Shown one piece after another: positions 1 to 6,984 of a DNA stretch of 64,000 nucleotides. Origin of the DNA: Undibacterium_A arcticum (lineage in GTDB: Bacteria; Pseudomonadota; Gammaproteobacteria; Burkholderiales; Burkholderiaceae_D); the NCBI RefSeq assembly GCF_042660705.1, contig NZ_JBHSUQ010000001.1; one strand, written 5' to 3'. A model generated the notes under the pieces. It made no database searches. It saw nothing but the letters and a program-made list of their open reading frames with translations, and was not told the origin of the DNA. The translations under genes and the position numbers were made by a program. Numbering within the stretch: position 1 is the first letter of the stretch; each line of letters opens with the position of its first letter.

Positions 1-578
1 TATTTTCCATGACGGGCTTTCCAGTTGTGTACGGTTAAAAGTGAAAGAAACACGGCAAAGTCGTTTGCTTCCGTAAAAGGCTCCAGGCGGTAGGTGCCAT
101 CGGCACGGAGACCAAGCGCGTAGCGGTGCGTGACAGCCAATCCTGCGTCCACGTGCGCCGCTTGATACGCGGCCAATTGAATGCCGATCACCGGGCCCAG
201 CGTCAGCATCTTCTTGATGTCGACCACCGCCAATTTGCCCTTGATGGTTCCGGTCCTGTCGGACGTGCCGCAATAGCGGTATCTCTTGTGATACATACGC
301 GCTTCGATCGTGACTGGCTCGAATCCGGTATCGGCGCGGAACTTCTTCCAGGCGTCGAGGTACGGCACCATTTCAGAATCGAGCGCATCCTCGTCCAGAT
401 CGTCCTGGTCGTGGAGTTCGGTCATCTTGTGGACCGCTTGGCCCAGCAAGCGGCCGCGCTCCAGGACTTCAGGGTTCACCATCGAGTAGTCGACGAGCGG
501 CTTCAGGATGGTGGTCACGCCTGGCACGATCACGCCATTGAAGCGATATTCGTGCAGGGATTCGTTGAAGGTCAGCAT
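1..578 (-). CDS. PD-(D/E)XK phage exonuclease (RecE/lambda Exo-like), 3' end outside window
   Basis: The frame starts at ATG 578 and is open to the window edge (192 codons seen). It begins MLTFNESLHEYRFNGVIVPG. Residues near 45-50 contain the GQAVH motif, and further on are GTSDRTG and AVVDIKK, the D...DxK pattern of PD-(D/E)XK nucleases. It is known that phage 5'-3' exonucleases of this type resect DNA and load a RecT-type annealase. The recT gene lies directly upstream, with its stop 2 bp from this start, so the two are surely co-translated. The length seen is short of the usual 250 or more residues because of the window edge. Confidence 0.85.
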   Translation of the reverse strand, partial: MLTFNESLHEYRFNGVIVPGVTTILKPLVDYSMVNPEVLERGRLLGQAVHKMTELHDQDDLDEDALDSEMVPYLDAWKKFRADTGFEPVTIEARMYHKRYRYCGTSDRTGTIKGKLAVVDIKKMLTLGPVIGIQLAAYQAAHVDAGLAVTHRYALGLRADGTYRLEPFTEANDFAVFLSLLTVHNWKARHGK

Positions 579-580
579 GA

Positions 581-1606
581 TCAGGCAGCCGGGTTCCGGA
601 TCCATTCCAGCACATCCTGGAAGCGGTCTTGGGTCAGGTCGCCCAGCTTCATGCCGAACTTCGCGAACAGATCAGCGGAGCCAAGGGCATCGGCTTCCAT
701 CTTTGAATTGATCAGGTTGATTTGCGAACCAGACAGCAATTCACCAGGGTTTGCCGACACTGACCGGCTGACGACATCGCTGACATCGGCCGGCGTTTCT
801 TTGGCGGCTGATCGTGACTGCGGCATCTTGACTTCCGGCTTGTCCTGCGCTGGTTGCTGATCTTCGTCCTGCACAACGACGACCTCGCCATCGAACGTGA
901 ACGGCTTGCCGCTCTCGACCGCGTTAGCCACATCCATCGCCTTGACCACTTCGATCGACTTGGGCATGTATTTCAAGACCTGCAGCAGCGCCACCTTGCG
1001 GGCATACATCTCCATGTTGGCGCCATCGTCTTTATGAGCGTAGTGGCTGGCGCCGACCTTGTTGTACTTGTTCAGGTGCCGCACCACTCGATCCATGGTC
1101 CAGACTTCGATGACTGGGTATTGGCTGCCATTGACGCGGCCGATGGCGTAGACGTGGCTGATCTGCTTCCAGTTGTCGGCATCGCCTTCTGGCTGATGTT
1201 TGACGAACGGGTTATCTCCCAGCGCCCAGTCGAACTTGTCACCCTGATACACAGCGCCGGTCCAGACCGTGGCACGGCCGGCGCGGGACACCAGATCAAC
1301 CAGACCTTGCCAGCCCGGAACGAACGTCGCCTTATAGCTGTTGTCCCTTTGTTTGTACGGCACCAGATAGCCTTGACCACCGACGCCGATTTCAAGGCCC
1401 AGCTGGGCCGCAATCACGACCGAGGCGAAAATGCTGTGCATGTCGCACTTTTGCAGCGTCGCATTCTGACTGAACGATGTCATCGCCAGCCGCACCATGC
1501 GGTCCGCGCTGATGTGCTTCGGCAAGGCAAGAGCGATCTGGCCCTTGTACTTGTCCATGAAGTCGCTGAGCGACTTGGCTGGGCTGACTGCTAGTTGATT
1601 GCTCAT
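581..1606 (-). CDS. recT: RecT family single-strand annealing recombinase
   Basis: A 341-residue protein with the RecT core over roughly residues 15-230, including CDMHSIFASVVIAAQLGLEI, the LVPY strand, FVPGWQGLVDLVSRAG and a helix ending in KYMPKSIEVVKAMDVANAVE. The C-terminal 110 residues are acidic and low in complexity, then form a short helical tail. RecT proteins anneal complementary strands made by a partner exonuclease, which here is the next gene. The start follows a good ribosome binding site (AAGGAG about 8 bases upstream). Left-arm operon under the 3.7-kb promoter. Confidence 0.95.
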   Translation of the reverse strand: MSNQLAVSPAKSLSDFMDKYKGQIALALPKHISADRMVRLAMTSFSQNATLQKCDMHSIFASVVIAAQLGLEIGVGGQGYLVPYKQRDNSYKATFVPGWQGLVDLVSRAGRATVWTGAVYQGDKFDWALGDNPFVKHQPEGDADNWKQISHVYAIGRVNGSQYPVIEVWTMDRVVRHLNKYNKVGASHYAHKDDGANMEMYARKVALLQVLKYMPKSIEVVKAMDVANAVESGKPFTFDGEVVVVQDEDQQPAQDKPEVKMPQSRSAAKETPADVSDVVSRSVSANPGELLSGSQINLINSKMEADALGSADLFAKFGMKLGDLTQDRFQDVLEWIRNPAA

Positions 1607-1635
1607 GTGGTTCTCCTTGTTATGTGTTCGGTTGA

Positions 1636-1728
1636 TTACAGGCTGCGCAGTTCGAGCTTCATCCGCATGCGCACTCGGCGCAAAATCGCAAGCCAGCGTC
1701 CGGCGCGGCAGGTCTGGATGCGTGTCAT
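1636..1728 (-). CDS. Very small hypothetical phage protein (30 aa)
   Basis: A 30-codon frame (MTRIQTCRAG...) whose ATG overlaps the TGA of the gene before it (ATGA), the coupling used all over this phage. It is arginine-rich (RRVRMRMKLELRSL). No family is recognised. The overlap arrangement is the only support, so it may not be translated. Confidence 0.3.
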   Translation of the reverse strand: MTRIQTCRAGRWLAILRRVRMRMKLELRSL

Positions 1729-1898
1729 TTCAGCCTCGCCACCGGTTGGTCGAGCACCCATTTGCTGCCATCGCCAGCGCAGCGCAGGTAGGTAACGCTG
1801 CGCAACCATTGGCGCCGCGCATGACGAACTGCGGAATGGTCGAGGTAGTCTGTGCGCGGAAACAATCGGACGGCTCGCTTCAACAGTTGAGTGGTCAT
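1725..1898 (-). CDS. Small hypothetical phage protein (57 aa)
   Basis: A 57-codon frame beginning MTTQLLKRAVRLFPRTDYLD. I chose ATG 1898 because AAGGAG lies 8 bases before it; a longer upstream frame has no such site. It is basic, with a central LDHSAVRHARRQWLRSV helix. It sits between recT and the variable-region protein gene. Function unknown. A short basic protein next to a diversity-generating-type target is worth noting, but it does not resemble the known accessory protein Avd, which is about twice as long. Confidence 0.5.
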   Translation of the reverse strand: MTTQLLKRAVRLFPRTDYLDHSAVRHARRQWLRSVTYLRCAGDGSKWVLDQPVARLK

Positions 1899-1939
1899 AT
1901 GGACGCTCCTTATGGAATCGGTGCTTCGGTTGAATCGCC

Positions 1940-1968
1940 TTGTGATCACCGCTTCGCAGTGACCACAA
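1940..1968 (-). other. Stable hairpin 21 bp downstream of the putative variable-region gene
   Basis: Read on the minus strand, two 13-base arms pair with only two G-T wobbles around a GAA loop closed by GC pairs (GCGAAGC core, known as an unusually stable DNA mini-hairpin). There is no T run after it, so it is a poor terminator. It lies just past the stop codon of the gene at 1990-2867. In well-studied diversity-generating retroelements a short GC-rich hairpin just after the variable region promotes retrohoming. The same role here is inference. Confidence 0.55.
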
Positions 1969-1989
1969 ACCAGAGATCAGAGGCCCGAG

Positions 1990-2867
1990 CTACTTGGTGC
2001 AGCGGAAGCCGACGCGGTCGTAGTCGATGTCGGGCCAGTCGTGGTTGAGACTGAACGCGCCGGCACAGTCGTCCGAGCGCCAGCAGCCGCCCCGGATGAG
2101 CGCACCGCCAGACCAATCACGCGCGCTATCTGGGCGATACCCCATGCCTTTTTCTCGGACGGATAGGGTGCAGTCGATTGCGAAGGCGATTCGAGAGTGA
2201 TGGTCTTGGCGATCAATCCTTGTTCATCGCCTTGCACGTCATCGAAAACCCATTGAAAAACGTTGCCGTTGAAGTCGCAGATGCGGGACCCGTTGGACAG
2301 GACCAGCCAGCGGCGTTCTTCTGAATCTTTTGGCTGGAAGTCACCCGGCTGTGCGCTGCTGACGTTGCCATTGCGGATGCCTTGGAACATGGTTCCGTGA
2401 CCAACGCGGCCTTCGGTCCAGTTCTCGGCCTGCTGCGACGCGTTGTAAGCGATCGCCAGCCATTGTGTTTCGGTGATCATCGAATAGCCAGCGTTGGCGC
2501 ATGCTTGCTTGGCCGCTTTGAAATTGATTTTGGTCCACGGCTTGCCGGTCGCGCTGATCTCTACTTTTCCGTCGCCGCCGTCACTGCTGACATACTGCGC
2601 AACCTGGAAAGCAGGGACGACGATGCCGCCGGGCAGCTTGGTTTCAGGTACGGGAACAAAGCCCGGGGCGATCGAGCCATTGCGCAAGAGGGACAGCAGA
2701 TCAGGAGAGCCAGTGACCACCGCATCGCCGTTCAAGATCAGGCTCTTGCCGTGCACATCGGCATATTTATCCAGGCCCTCCCACTTGTCGACGTGGAACA
2801 GGCCGCGCACTGCATTGGCCCCGGCGCGGACGGTGAAGCTATGCTCTTGCGTGAGTTCGATGTTCAT
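1990..2867 (-). CDS. FGE-sulfatase / C-type lectin fold protein with a DGR-like variable C-terminus (frame break near 2149-2153)
   Basis: The first 240 residues read in one frame and hold the fold's hallmarks: NAGYSMITETQWLAIAYNAS, then RNGN, and SNGSRICDFNGNVFQWVFDD (family consensus LSNG..I.DlsGNvwEW). Adding one A to an A5 run at 2149-2153 continues the protein as GMGYRPDSARDWSGG, then IRGGCWRSDDCAGAF, SLNHDWPDIDYDRVGFRCTK and a stop at 1990. This RGGxW...P...VGFR ending is typical both of formylglycine-generating-enzyme relatives and of DGR variable proteins. In the raw frame the end is an implausible Ser/Thr/Ala string. ATG 2867 follows GGGAGCAG. No reverse transcriptase or template repeat is seen in the window. 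Role would be ligand or receptor binding. Confidence 0.75.
1993..2095 (-). other. Candidate variable region (VR) of a diversity-generating retroelement
   Basis: The last 34 codons of the lectin-fold gene. Conserved framework residues (GGCW, CAGAF, LN, P, D, VGFRC) alternate with the positions that are solvent exposed and randomised in DGR targets (RSDD, S, HDW, DI, YD). The VR would end in the GC-rich GTCGGCTTCCGCTGC, fitting an initiation-of-homing site. A matching template copy was looked for by eye in this window and not found. Confidence 0.45.
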
Positions 2868-3210
2868 TGACTGCTCCCTGGTTGAATTAGTTGACCGCTT
2901 ACGCCGGTCAGTCGTCGCACCACTGTTTCACCTGTATTTCTTCCCCACTAAATACGATGCTCGGCGCTCGTAACCGGTATATCTACCGTGTGCAGTACCC
3001 CGAATTATTCGGTCACCAGTTAAGGGAGGCGCGAACCACCCATCAATTCAGTGCCGGTCTATTTCCCGGCTGCCAGCGCGTATTAAGTCTTTCGCGCCCC
3101 ACCCAATCTTTTAGGAGTTGATGCCTGTCCGCGATTACGAAATCGGACGCTACGATGCGGCTTTAAGCATGTCCGCCATGCGCCTGTGAGCGTTCAGGCT
3201 CGCTCCCCTG
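2868..3210. other. 343-bp stretch without a recognisable gene
   Basis: This lies within the leftward operon, between the lectin-fold gene and the 112-aa gene. The 76-codon plus-strand frame inside it has no ribosome binding site and runs against the operon. I see no template repeat, tRNA or terminator. It could be a long leader or hold an unrecognised RNA. Confidence 0.5.
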
Positions 3211-3549
3211 CTAAGACTGCAATTCGCGATTCCACTCAGCCCGATCGATCCGCGCTTCCTGCCTCGATTGATCTTTCAGTTCCGCAGCGCTCGGCAGGTG
3301 GTCGTTGCACCAGTCGGAAAAATGCTGCAGTATCTTGGCGTCGATCAGCTCGAACAGATCGATCGTTGACCCGGCGAGCGAAACGACATAAACCTCGTAG
3401 CCGTCCTCGTCATGCTCGCCGTACAAATCGAGGGTCAAACCGTTGTAGTCGTGGCCGCTCTTCAGCAATTCGTAGCTGGCATCGATCTGTGGCTGATTCG
3501 CGTCGATCGCCATCTGCGCGTAGTGGATTTCGGTGGCTGGCTTGTTCAT
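3211..3549 (-). CDS. Hypothetical acidic phage protein (112 aa)
   Basis: A 112-residue acidic protein (MNKPATEIHYAQMAIDANQP...) with no recognised domain. It has a predicted mixed fold with a central strand-rich segment (TLDLYGEHDEDGYEVYVVSL). Its ATG overlaps the TGA of the 34-aa frame before it. It is an early left-arm gene controlled by the left promoter. Position suggests a takeover or recombination accessory role, which cannot be tested from sequence. Confidence 0.7.
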   Translation of the reverse strand: MNKPATEIHYAQMAIDANQPQIDASYELLKSGHDYNGLTLDLYGEHDEDGYEVYVVSLAGSTIDLFELIDAKILQHFSDWCNDHLPSAAELKDQSRQEARIDRAEWNRELQS

Positions 3550-3650
3550 TTCACGCCTCGCATCGCCAGATAAGATTGGAAGCTCATTTGCGCCAGGTAC
3601 GCGCTGGCCAGGTATTCACGGAACAGTTCTTTCGTTGCTGGTCTGGTCAT
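3546..3650 (-). CDS. Small phage protein (34 aa), first gene of the left operon
   Basis: A 34-codon frame (MTRPATKELFREYLASAYLA...) that starts about 29 bases from the expected transcription start of the left promoter and overlaps the next gene by ATGA. It looks like a single amphipathic helix. Position in lambda terms is that of an early regulator, but no family is recognised. Confidence 0.5.
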   Translation of the reverse strand: MTRPATKELFREYLASAYLAQMSFQSYLAMRGVK

Positions 3651-3685
3651 CTGGCGGCCTGTGCGGTTTGTGATTCGGTGTAATG

Positions 3686-3714
3686 ATTATAGGAATGCCG
3701 ATATTGCTTGTCAA
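3686..3714 (-). promoter_or_regulatory. Left early promoter PL (consensus sigma-70)
   Basis: On the minus strand TTGACA (3714-3709), a 17-base spacer and TATAAT (3691-3686) match the sigma-70 consensus perfectly. Two copies of the 17-bp operator cover the spacer and the region just upstream. It drives the leftward recombination operon. Confidence 0.9.
3689..3705 (+). promoter_or_regulatory. Repressor operator OL1 (17 bp)
   Basis: ATAGGaATgCCGATATT, one of five copies of a 17-bp site (consensus ATAGGNATTCCGATATT) around the two early promoters. It lies in the PL spacer and reaches into the -10 element, so a bound repressor would block RNA polymerase. Confidence 0.8.
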
Positions 3715-3730
3715 TAGGGATTCCGATATT
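3714..3730 (+). promoter_or_regulatory. Repressor operator OL2 (17 bp)
   Basis: ATAGGGATTCCGATATT, 25 bp from OL1 centre to centre, touching the PL -35 element. The spacing would place two repressor dimers on nearly the same DNA face, fitting cooperative binding. Confidence 0.8.
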
Positions 3731-3778
3731 TATTTACGAAGAGGCTAAATAAATTTCATCGTCAGATCAAGGGACGTA

Positions 3779-3799
3779 AAAAAACCGCCGAAGCGGTCA
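3779..3799 (-). terminator. Rho-independent terminator (second of two)
   Basis: On the minus strand ACCGC-TTCG-GCGGT is followed by a run of T. It is the second barrier after the cargo genes and stands before PL, isolating the two transcription units. Confidence 0.75.
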
Positions 3800-3819
3800 G
3801 GTCATGGCGGGGGGGGCGT

Positions 3820-3843
3820 AAAAAAGCCCGCGCGGGGCGGGCT
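3820..3843 (-). terminator. Rho-independent terminator after the cargo genes
   Basis: On the minus strand AGCCCGCC-CC-GCGCGGGCT is followed by six T. It lies 10 bp after the stop of the DUF2335 gene, closing the cI-linked transcription unit. Confidence 0.8.
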
Positions 3844-3853
3844 GATGACGGCG

Positions 3854-4255
3854 CTACTTCGTTGATTTACTCTTCAGGATGGCATGAATTATTGAGGCGA
3901 TGGGGACGCTTACAAGCGCAACGCTGACCGCTGGATGGGCGTGTATATACACCGAATAGATACATCCTCCAATTGCCGCTAGAGAAATTGCCGCGCCGAT
4001 CCAATGCCCACGCAATGTGTCCCGGATTGTTGCTTTAAGGGCGCTGGACTCATACTCAATGCGATGGGCCTGCTCTTGCTCTACCATGCGCATAATGCGC
4101 TCGGCCCCATTCGGTATGATCTGATTGAACTGGTCGAGAGCTGCTGGCGGCGGTAGTGGCCCGCTCCATTGTTGCGAAGATTGGATCGTCTGCTGTTGCT
4201 GCGGCACCGGCTTTGGTTGATTATTTCGTGTAGCTGGCGGCTTGTTCTTTGGCAT
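3854..4255 (-). CDS. DUF2335 family membrane protein
   Basis: A 133-residue protein. The proline/glutamine-rich N-terminus (residues 1-35) is followed by the family signature around GPLPPPAALDQFNQIIPNGAE and RMVEQEQAHRIEYE, then two membrane helices (about 83-101 and 106-125). DUF2335 proteins are small inner-membrane proteins of unknown job, often carried by phages and islands. The start overlaps the gene before it by 35 bp. Position between cI and PL equals that of lambda rexAB, so superinfection exclusion is a reasonable guess, not shown. Confidence 0.85.
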   Translation of the reverse strand: MPKNKPPATRNNQPKPVPQQQQTIQSSQQWSGPLPPPAALDQFNQIIPNGAERIMRMVEQEQAHRIEYESSALKATIRDTLRGHWIGAAISLAAIGGCIYSVYIHAHPAVSVALVSVPIASIIHAILKSKSTK

Positions 4256-4424
4256 GTTCGCTGTCGATCACGGTAGAAAAATCGTTACCGACACGCGAAA
4301 CGTCACCACGCAAACGCTCCATATCCGATCCGACCAGGCGCGGATAAGACGGTTGAGCGTAAATTGTAGCAGGTGACGACATCCCAGCCAAAATTCCGGC
4401 CAGCAATGCAGATTTGTTTTTCAT
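4221..4424 (-). CDS. Small secreted protein (67 aa)
   Basis: I chose ATG 4424, which gives a clean signal peptide: MKNK, a hydrophobic core, and a cut after IYA at about residue 23. The mature part is about 44 residues, charged and helical (VGSDMERLRGDVSRVGNDFS). It is coupled to the DUF2335 gene by overlap. A periplasmic helper of that membrane protein is the simplest reading. No family recognised. Confidence 0.65.
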   Translation of the reverse strand: MKNKSALLAGILAGMSSPATIYAQPSYPRLVGSDMERLRGDVSRVGNDFSTVIDSEHAKEQAASYTK

Positions 4425-4614
4425 GACTATCTTCCAGAGGTTTGCGGACACTTCACTTTTCCTCGTAGTGGGACAATAGTATAGCAAAAAGATTCTGCCG
4501 CATCGGTTTATTCATGTTGACTTACTGTTGTGCAAGATCAATTACTGGCCCTGCTGCACCCATACCGCTTATGCCCATCACCTACGGCGGTCGACGCGTT
4601 CAATCTAGCTTGAG

Positions 4615-5348
4615 TTATTGCGGGAGTGGGATGCGGCCGTCTACTGCATGAAGACTCGTTTGGTCGGCGACGTCCTCGTCAGTTGGCTTCATATTTCCAA
4701 GCCCTCTGCGCTGGATTAAGTAGGCTGCATATTGAGCAAGAGCAATCGAATCTACCTGGACAATTCCTGGTTTTTGCTTATTTGCCACAAAAGTAATGTA
4801 GGCCTGATGGCTAAGCGCGTCGGCAGGCAGCAGCATTTCACAGGTATGCCAGTCTGCGTTCACCCGGCACGTATAAGGCGAATATGTTTTGTTGCTTTCG
4901 TTGTCGAAGATAGATGCGGCTATTTTTGCCTTGGAATCTTGCAACCACATTATGGATACATACTCAAAACCCGCAGGCTTAGGAGCGCGCTGCAGTTTCT
5001 TTTGTGGCTTTCGCCGAAAAGCACATACGTTGAGATACTGGCGATTTGAGTATTCCCCGCACTGGCCGTGGGCATGTCCCGTTCAATGAAGGTTCCTGCT
5101 TTGCTTCTACCTGAAATACTGAATTCTTTGAGCCCCTGATCCGCCATGATCCCTTTAACCCGGTTGTGCTCGAACTCTTCCGCCGTCCCGACCCAAACGG
5201 TCGATCCCTGCTGGATCGCCGCATAGTCACCCCAAGGCGTAGAAATCTGCGTTTCTCCGTCGGGACCCTGCGAAAAGTGAATGGTCGTCCCGCTGATGGC
5301 CGGGAATGCAATCAATGAAAACAGCATTGAGATTAGTATTTTGTTCAT
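4615..5348 (-). CDS. Secreted hypothetical protein, about 244 aa (frame break near 5000-5003)
   Basis: It begins with a signal peptide (MNKILISMLFSLIAFPAISG). The raw frame ends after SLRVLSMYP, and a second frame of 111 codons starts at the same place. Adding one A to the A4 run at 5000-5003 joins them through HKKKLQRAPKPAGFEYVS into IMWLQDSKAKIAASIFDNES. The mature protein has two beta-rich parts, one with GETQISTPWGDYAAI and one with two cysteines (YTCRV, HTCEM) likely forming a disulfide. Function unknown. It lies on the cI strand between cI and PL, so it may be made in the lysogen. Confidence 0.65.
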
Positions 5349-5518
5349 TTTTGCCCCATGTCGGCATCCAGGCGTGCCGTTGCGCCCACCCCATATTTAC
5401 GGGATGCATCAATATACAAAATCAAATATACTGGATGTATGTACAGTGCTTTTGTTCCCCAAACGCTACAAGCTGGAACCACAGAAGCGCACTTTAGTTG
5501 CCAATGTGGACGTGGAAC

Positions 5519-5716
5519 ATGAATAAAAATCAAGAAATCGAATTGCTTGAAGCCTTCAGAAATTCAAGCGCAGAGCATCAAATCGGTCTGCTTAACCTTG
5601 CCAGGCAATGCGCCAAGAATCGACGCAGAACGCGTCATTTGCCGCCCGGTAATTTTGGCGCAGAAGCACAGGCCATCTCAATAAATGTTTTGCCTTCGTC
5701 GGTTGCTTCGCGATAA
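5519..5716 (+). CDS. Small phage protein convergent with cI (65 aa)
   Basis: ATG 5519 opens a 65-codon frame starting MNKNQEIELLEAFRNSSAEH. The first 40 residues look like a real helical domain (IGLLNLARQCAKN); the last 25 lie opposite the cI 3' end and are less protein-like. The upstream sequence is AT-rich. It could be a regulator fragment or a small antisense-encoded protein. No family is certain. Confidence 0.4.
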   Translation: MNKNQEIELLEAFRNSSAEHQIGLLNLARQCAKNRRRTRHLPPGNFGAEAQAISINVLPSSVASR

Positions 5717-5962
5717 GCGGTTATCAAAAGCAATTCCTTCGGCGTGATGCTTTTGATTGGATATTTTGGACCCTTCTCGGTTTGAAGCCATAGCGCGCTG
5801 ACGCCAAGCGCTGCCGCAATAGCTGGGAGATAGGCCGAGCCAGCGGAGTCGCCTTTCAAGCTCCGAAATTGTCGGCTGTTTAATCCCAACTTTCTCCGCA
5901 AGTTCCGTTTGCGTCATCGGGATTTCAAGCCGCGTTTTCCTGATTCGTTGTCCAATAGTCAT
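5635..5962 (-). CDS. cI-like phage repressor (frame break near 5853-5862)
   Basis: From ATG 5962 the protein reads MTIGQRIRKTRLEIPMTQTE, then LAEKVGIKQPTISELE, a clear XRE-type helix-turn-helix. The frame then breaks; the next frame continues GDSAGSAYLPAIAAALGVSA and LWLQTEKGPKYP to a stop at 5635. One extra or two missing bases at the junction would restore about 108 residues. It lacks a LexA-like protease domain, so induction must differ from lambda cI. It is divergent from cro, and one operator overlaps its start codon. It should repress PL and PR. Confidence 0.85.
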
Positions 5963-5971
5963 TCCGATATT
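5955..5971 (+). promoter_or_regulatory. Repressor operator OR3 (overlaps cI start codon)
   Basis: ATAGTCATTCCGATATT, a close copy of the 17-bp site. It covers the cI start codon (5960-5962). Binding here would hinder cI expression, giving autoregulation or Cro control. Confidence 0.75.
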
Positions 5972-5986
5972 TTCATTCAAAAGCAA

Positions 5987-6003
5987 ATAGGTATGCCTAT
6001 TGA
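5987..6003 (+). promoter_or_regulatory. Repressor operator OR2
   Basis: A more diverged copy (ATAGGTATGCCTATTGA) that contains the inverted repeat AATAGG-N4-CCTATT and overlaps the first bases of the PR -35 element. Confidence 0.6.
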
Positions 6004-6028
6004 CTTTGAATATCGGAACGCCTATATT
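6000..6028 (+). promoter_or_regulatory. Right early promoter PR
   Basis: TTGACT (6000-6005), a 17-base spacer and TATATT (6023-6028). Operator OR1 fills the spacer, as in PL. The expected start of transcription (about 6034-6036) coincides with the cro ATG. Confidence 0.85.
6009..6025 (-). promoter_or_regulatory. Repressor operator OR1
   Basis: On the minus strand ATAGGCGTTCCGATATT, nearly identical to OL2. It sits between the PR -35 and -10 elements. Confidence 0.75.
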
Positions 6029-6035
6029 GCTGTCT

Positions 6036-6341
6036 ATGGACATCAAGCACGTACTTTCACAGCTACAAGAAGCCGGTCTGACGCAAGCGCAAATTGCTCT
6101 TGCGATCGGATGCACGCAGCCAACCATAAGCGATCTGTCGACTGGGAAAATAGGTCAGTCGAGGCCGTCTTACAAAATTGTTGACGGGCTGCAAAAGCTC
6201 GCCAAAAAGCACGGAATTTCCACCGCACCCCAAAAGCAAAACCGCGATCACGACACGTCCATCGCTGAAGCGGAAGCAAAGCGCAACGGCGGCATCCGCA
6301 TGCACGGCGACCATCACGACAGAGACAACATCAGCAAGTGA
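6036..6341 (+). CDS. Cro-like helix-turn-helix regulator
   Basis: From ATG 6036 the 101-residue protein starts MDIKHVLSQLQEAGLTQAQI, followed by ALAIGCTQPTISDLSTGK, a helix-turn-helix closely like the cI one (QPTISEL / QPTISDL), so both probably read the same operators. The C-terminus is charged and His-rich. No ribosome binding site is visible and PR's start point falls on or next to the ATG, so the message may be leaderless. First gene of the rightward operon. Confidence 0.85.
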   Translation: MDIKHVLSQLQEAGLTQAQIALAIGCTQPTISDLSTGKIGQSRPSYKIVDGLQKLAKKHGISTAPQKQNRDHDTSIAEAEAKRNGGIRMHGDHHDRDNISK

Positions 6342-6400
6342 TTTTTGAGCAATTTGCATAACTGCAATATTGCTTTTTTTTAACCAGCGGGGACAGTCAA

Positions 6401-6826
6401 ATGAAGTCAAATAATTTGCGCGCAGTTGACAACCATGAGCTTCCACTGGCTCGCCGGGCCGATGATGCCGAGCTGCCTATGGCGCTGGTCGTCAAGCAGT
6501 CGACGCTCTGTGGTGCGGTGGCCTTGTGCGTGCAGGTGTCCGGTTTGGATGATAAAGAAGTGTATCTCTCACTCGGGATCGATGCCGGCCACTGGACCCG
6601 GATCATGAAGGGCGACGCGCATTTTCCGCTGAACAAGCTCAATGACTTGATGAACTTGTGCGGCAACGAAGCGCCGTTGGCATGGCTGGCGAATTCACGC
6701 GGTTACGAGCTCAAGTTATTGAAATCCGAAGCCGAGCGGCGCGTCGAGGTCGAACACAACGCACGGATGAAGGCGGAAGACGAGAACCGCTTGCTGCGCT
6801 CGCTGTTGATGAGTAAATCAGCATGA
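6401..6826 (+). CDS. Phage regulatory protein, CII-like position (141 aa)
   Basis: A 141-residue protein of a type common in betaproteobacterial prophages. The middle holds a helix-turn-helix-like segment (DDKEVYLSLGIDAGHWTRIM), then LMNLCGNEAPLAWLANSRGY. The end is a charged coiled coil (EAERRVEVEHNARMKAEDEN). Its place after cro matches lambda cII, but similarity to CII itself is not visible. GGGGACAG precedes the start. Confidence 0.65.
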   Translation: MKSNNLRAVDNHELPLARRADDAELPMALVVKQSTLCGAVALCVQVSGLDDKEVYLSLGIDAGHWTRIMKGDAHFPLNKLNDLMNLCGNEAPLAWLANSRGYELKLLKSEAERRVEVEHNARMKAEDENRLLRSLLMSKSA

Positions 6827-6984
6827 ACATCCAACTAATCACAGCCATCCAGCAACATGCCCGCGCAGCCTACCTGGGCGAGAAGGACGAAAGCGCCTGT
6901 CGCTATCCGTTCGGGTCCGATGAGCGTGCGGCCTGGATTGACGAGTTCGTCAAGTGCGCCGAGCGCGAGGAATTTTCAGAATGA
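6823..6984 (+). CDS. Small hypothetical phage protein (53 aa)
   Basis: A 53-codon frame with an ATGA overlap at both ends. It has helical N-terminus MNIQLITAIQQHARAAYLGE and then YPFGSDERAAWIDEFVKC. The conserved coupling of the whole operon supports translation. No family recognised. Confidence 0.6.
   Translation: MNIQLITAIQQHARAAYLGEKDESACRYPFGSDERAAWIDEFVKCAEREEFSE

Noticed and set aside
2382..2973. Plus-strand frames of 159-162 codons over the lectin-fold gene
   Set aside because: They oppose the left operon and a recognisable family on the minus strand.
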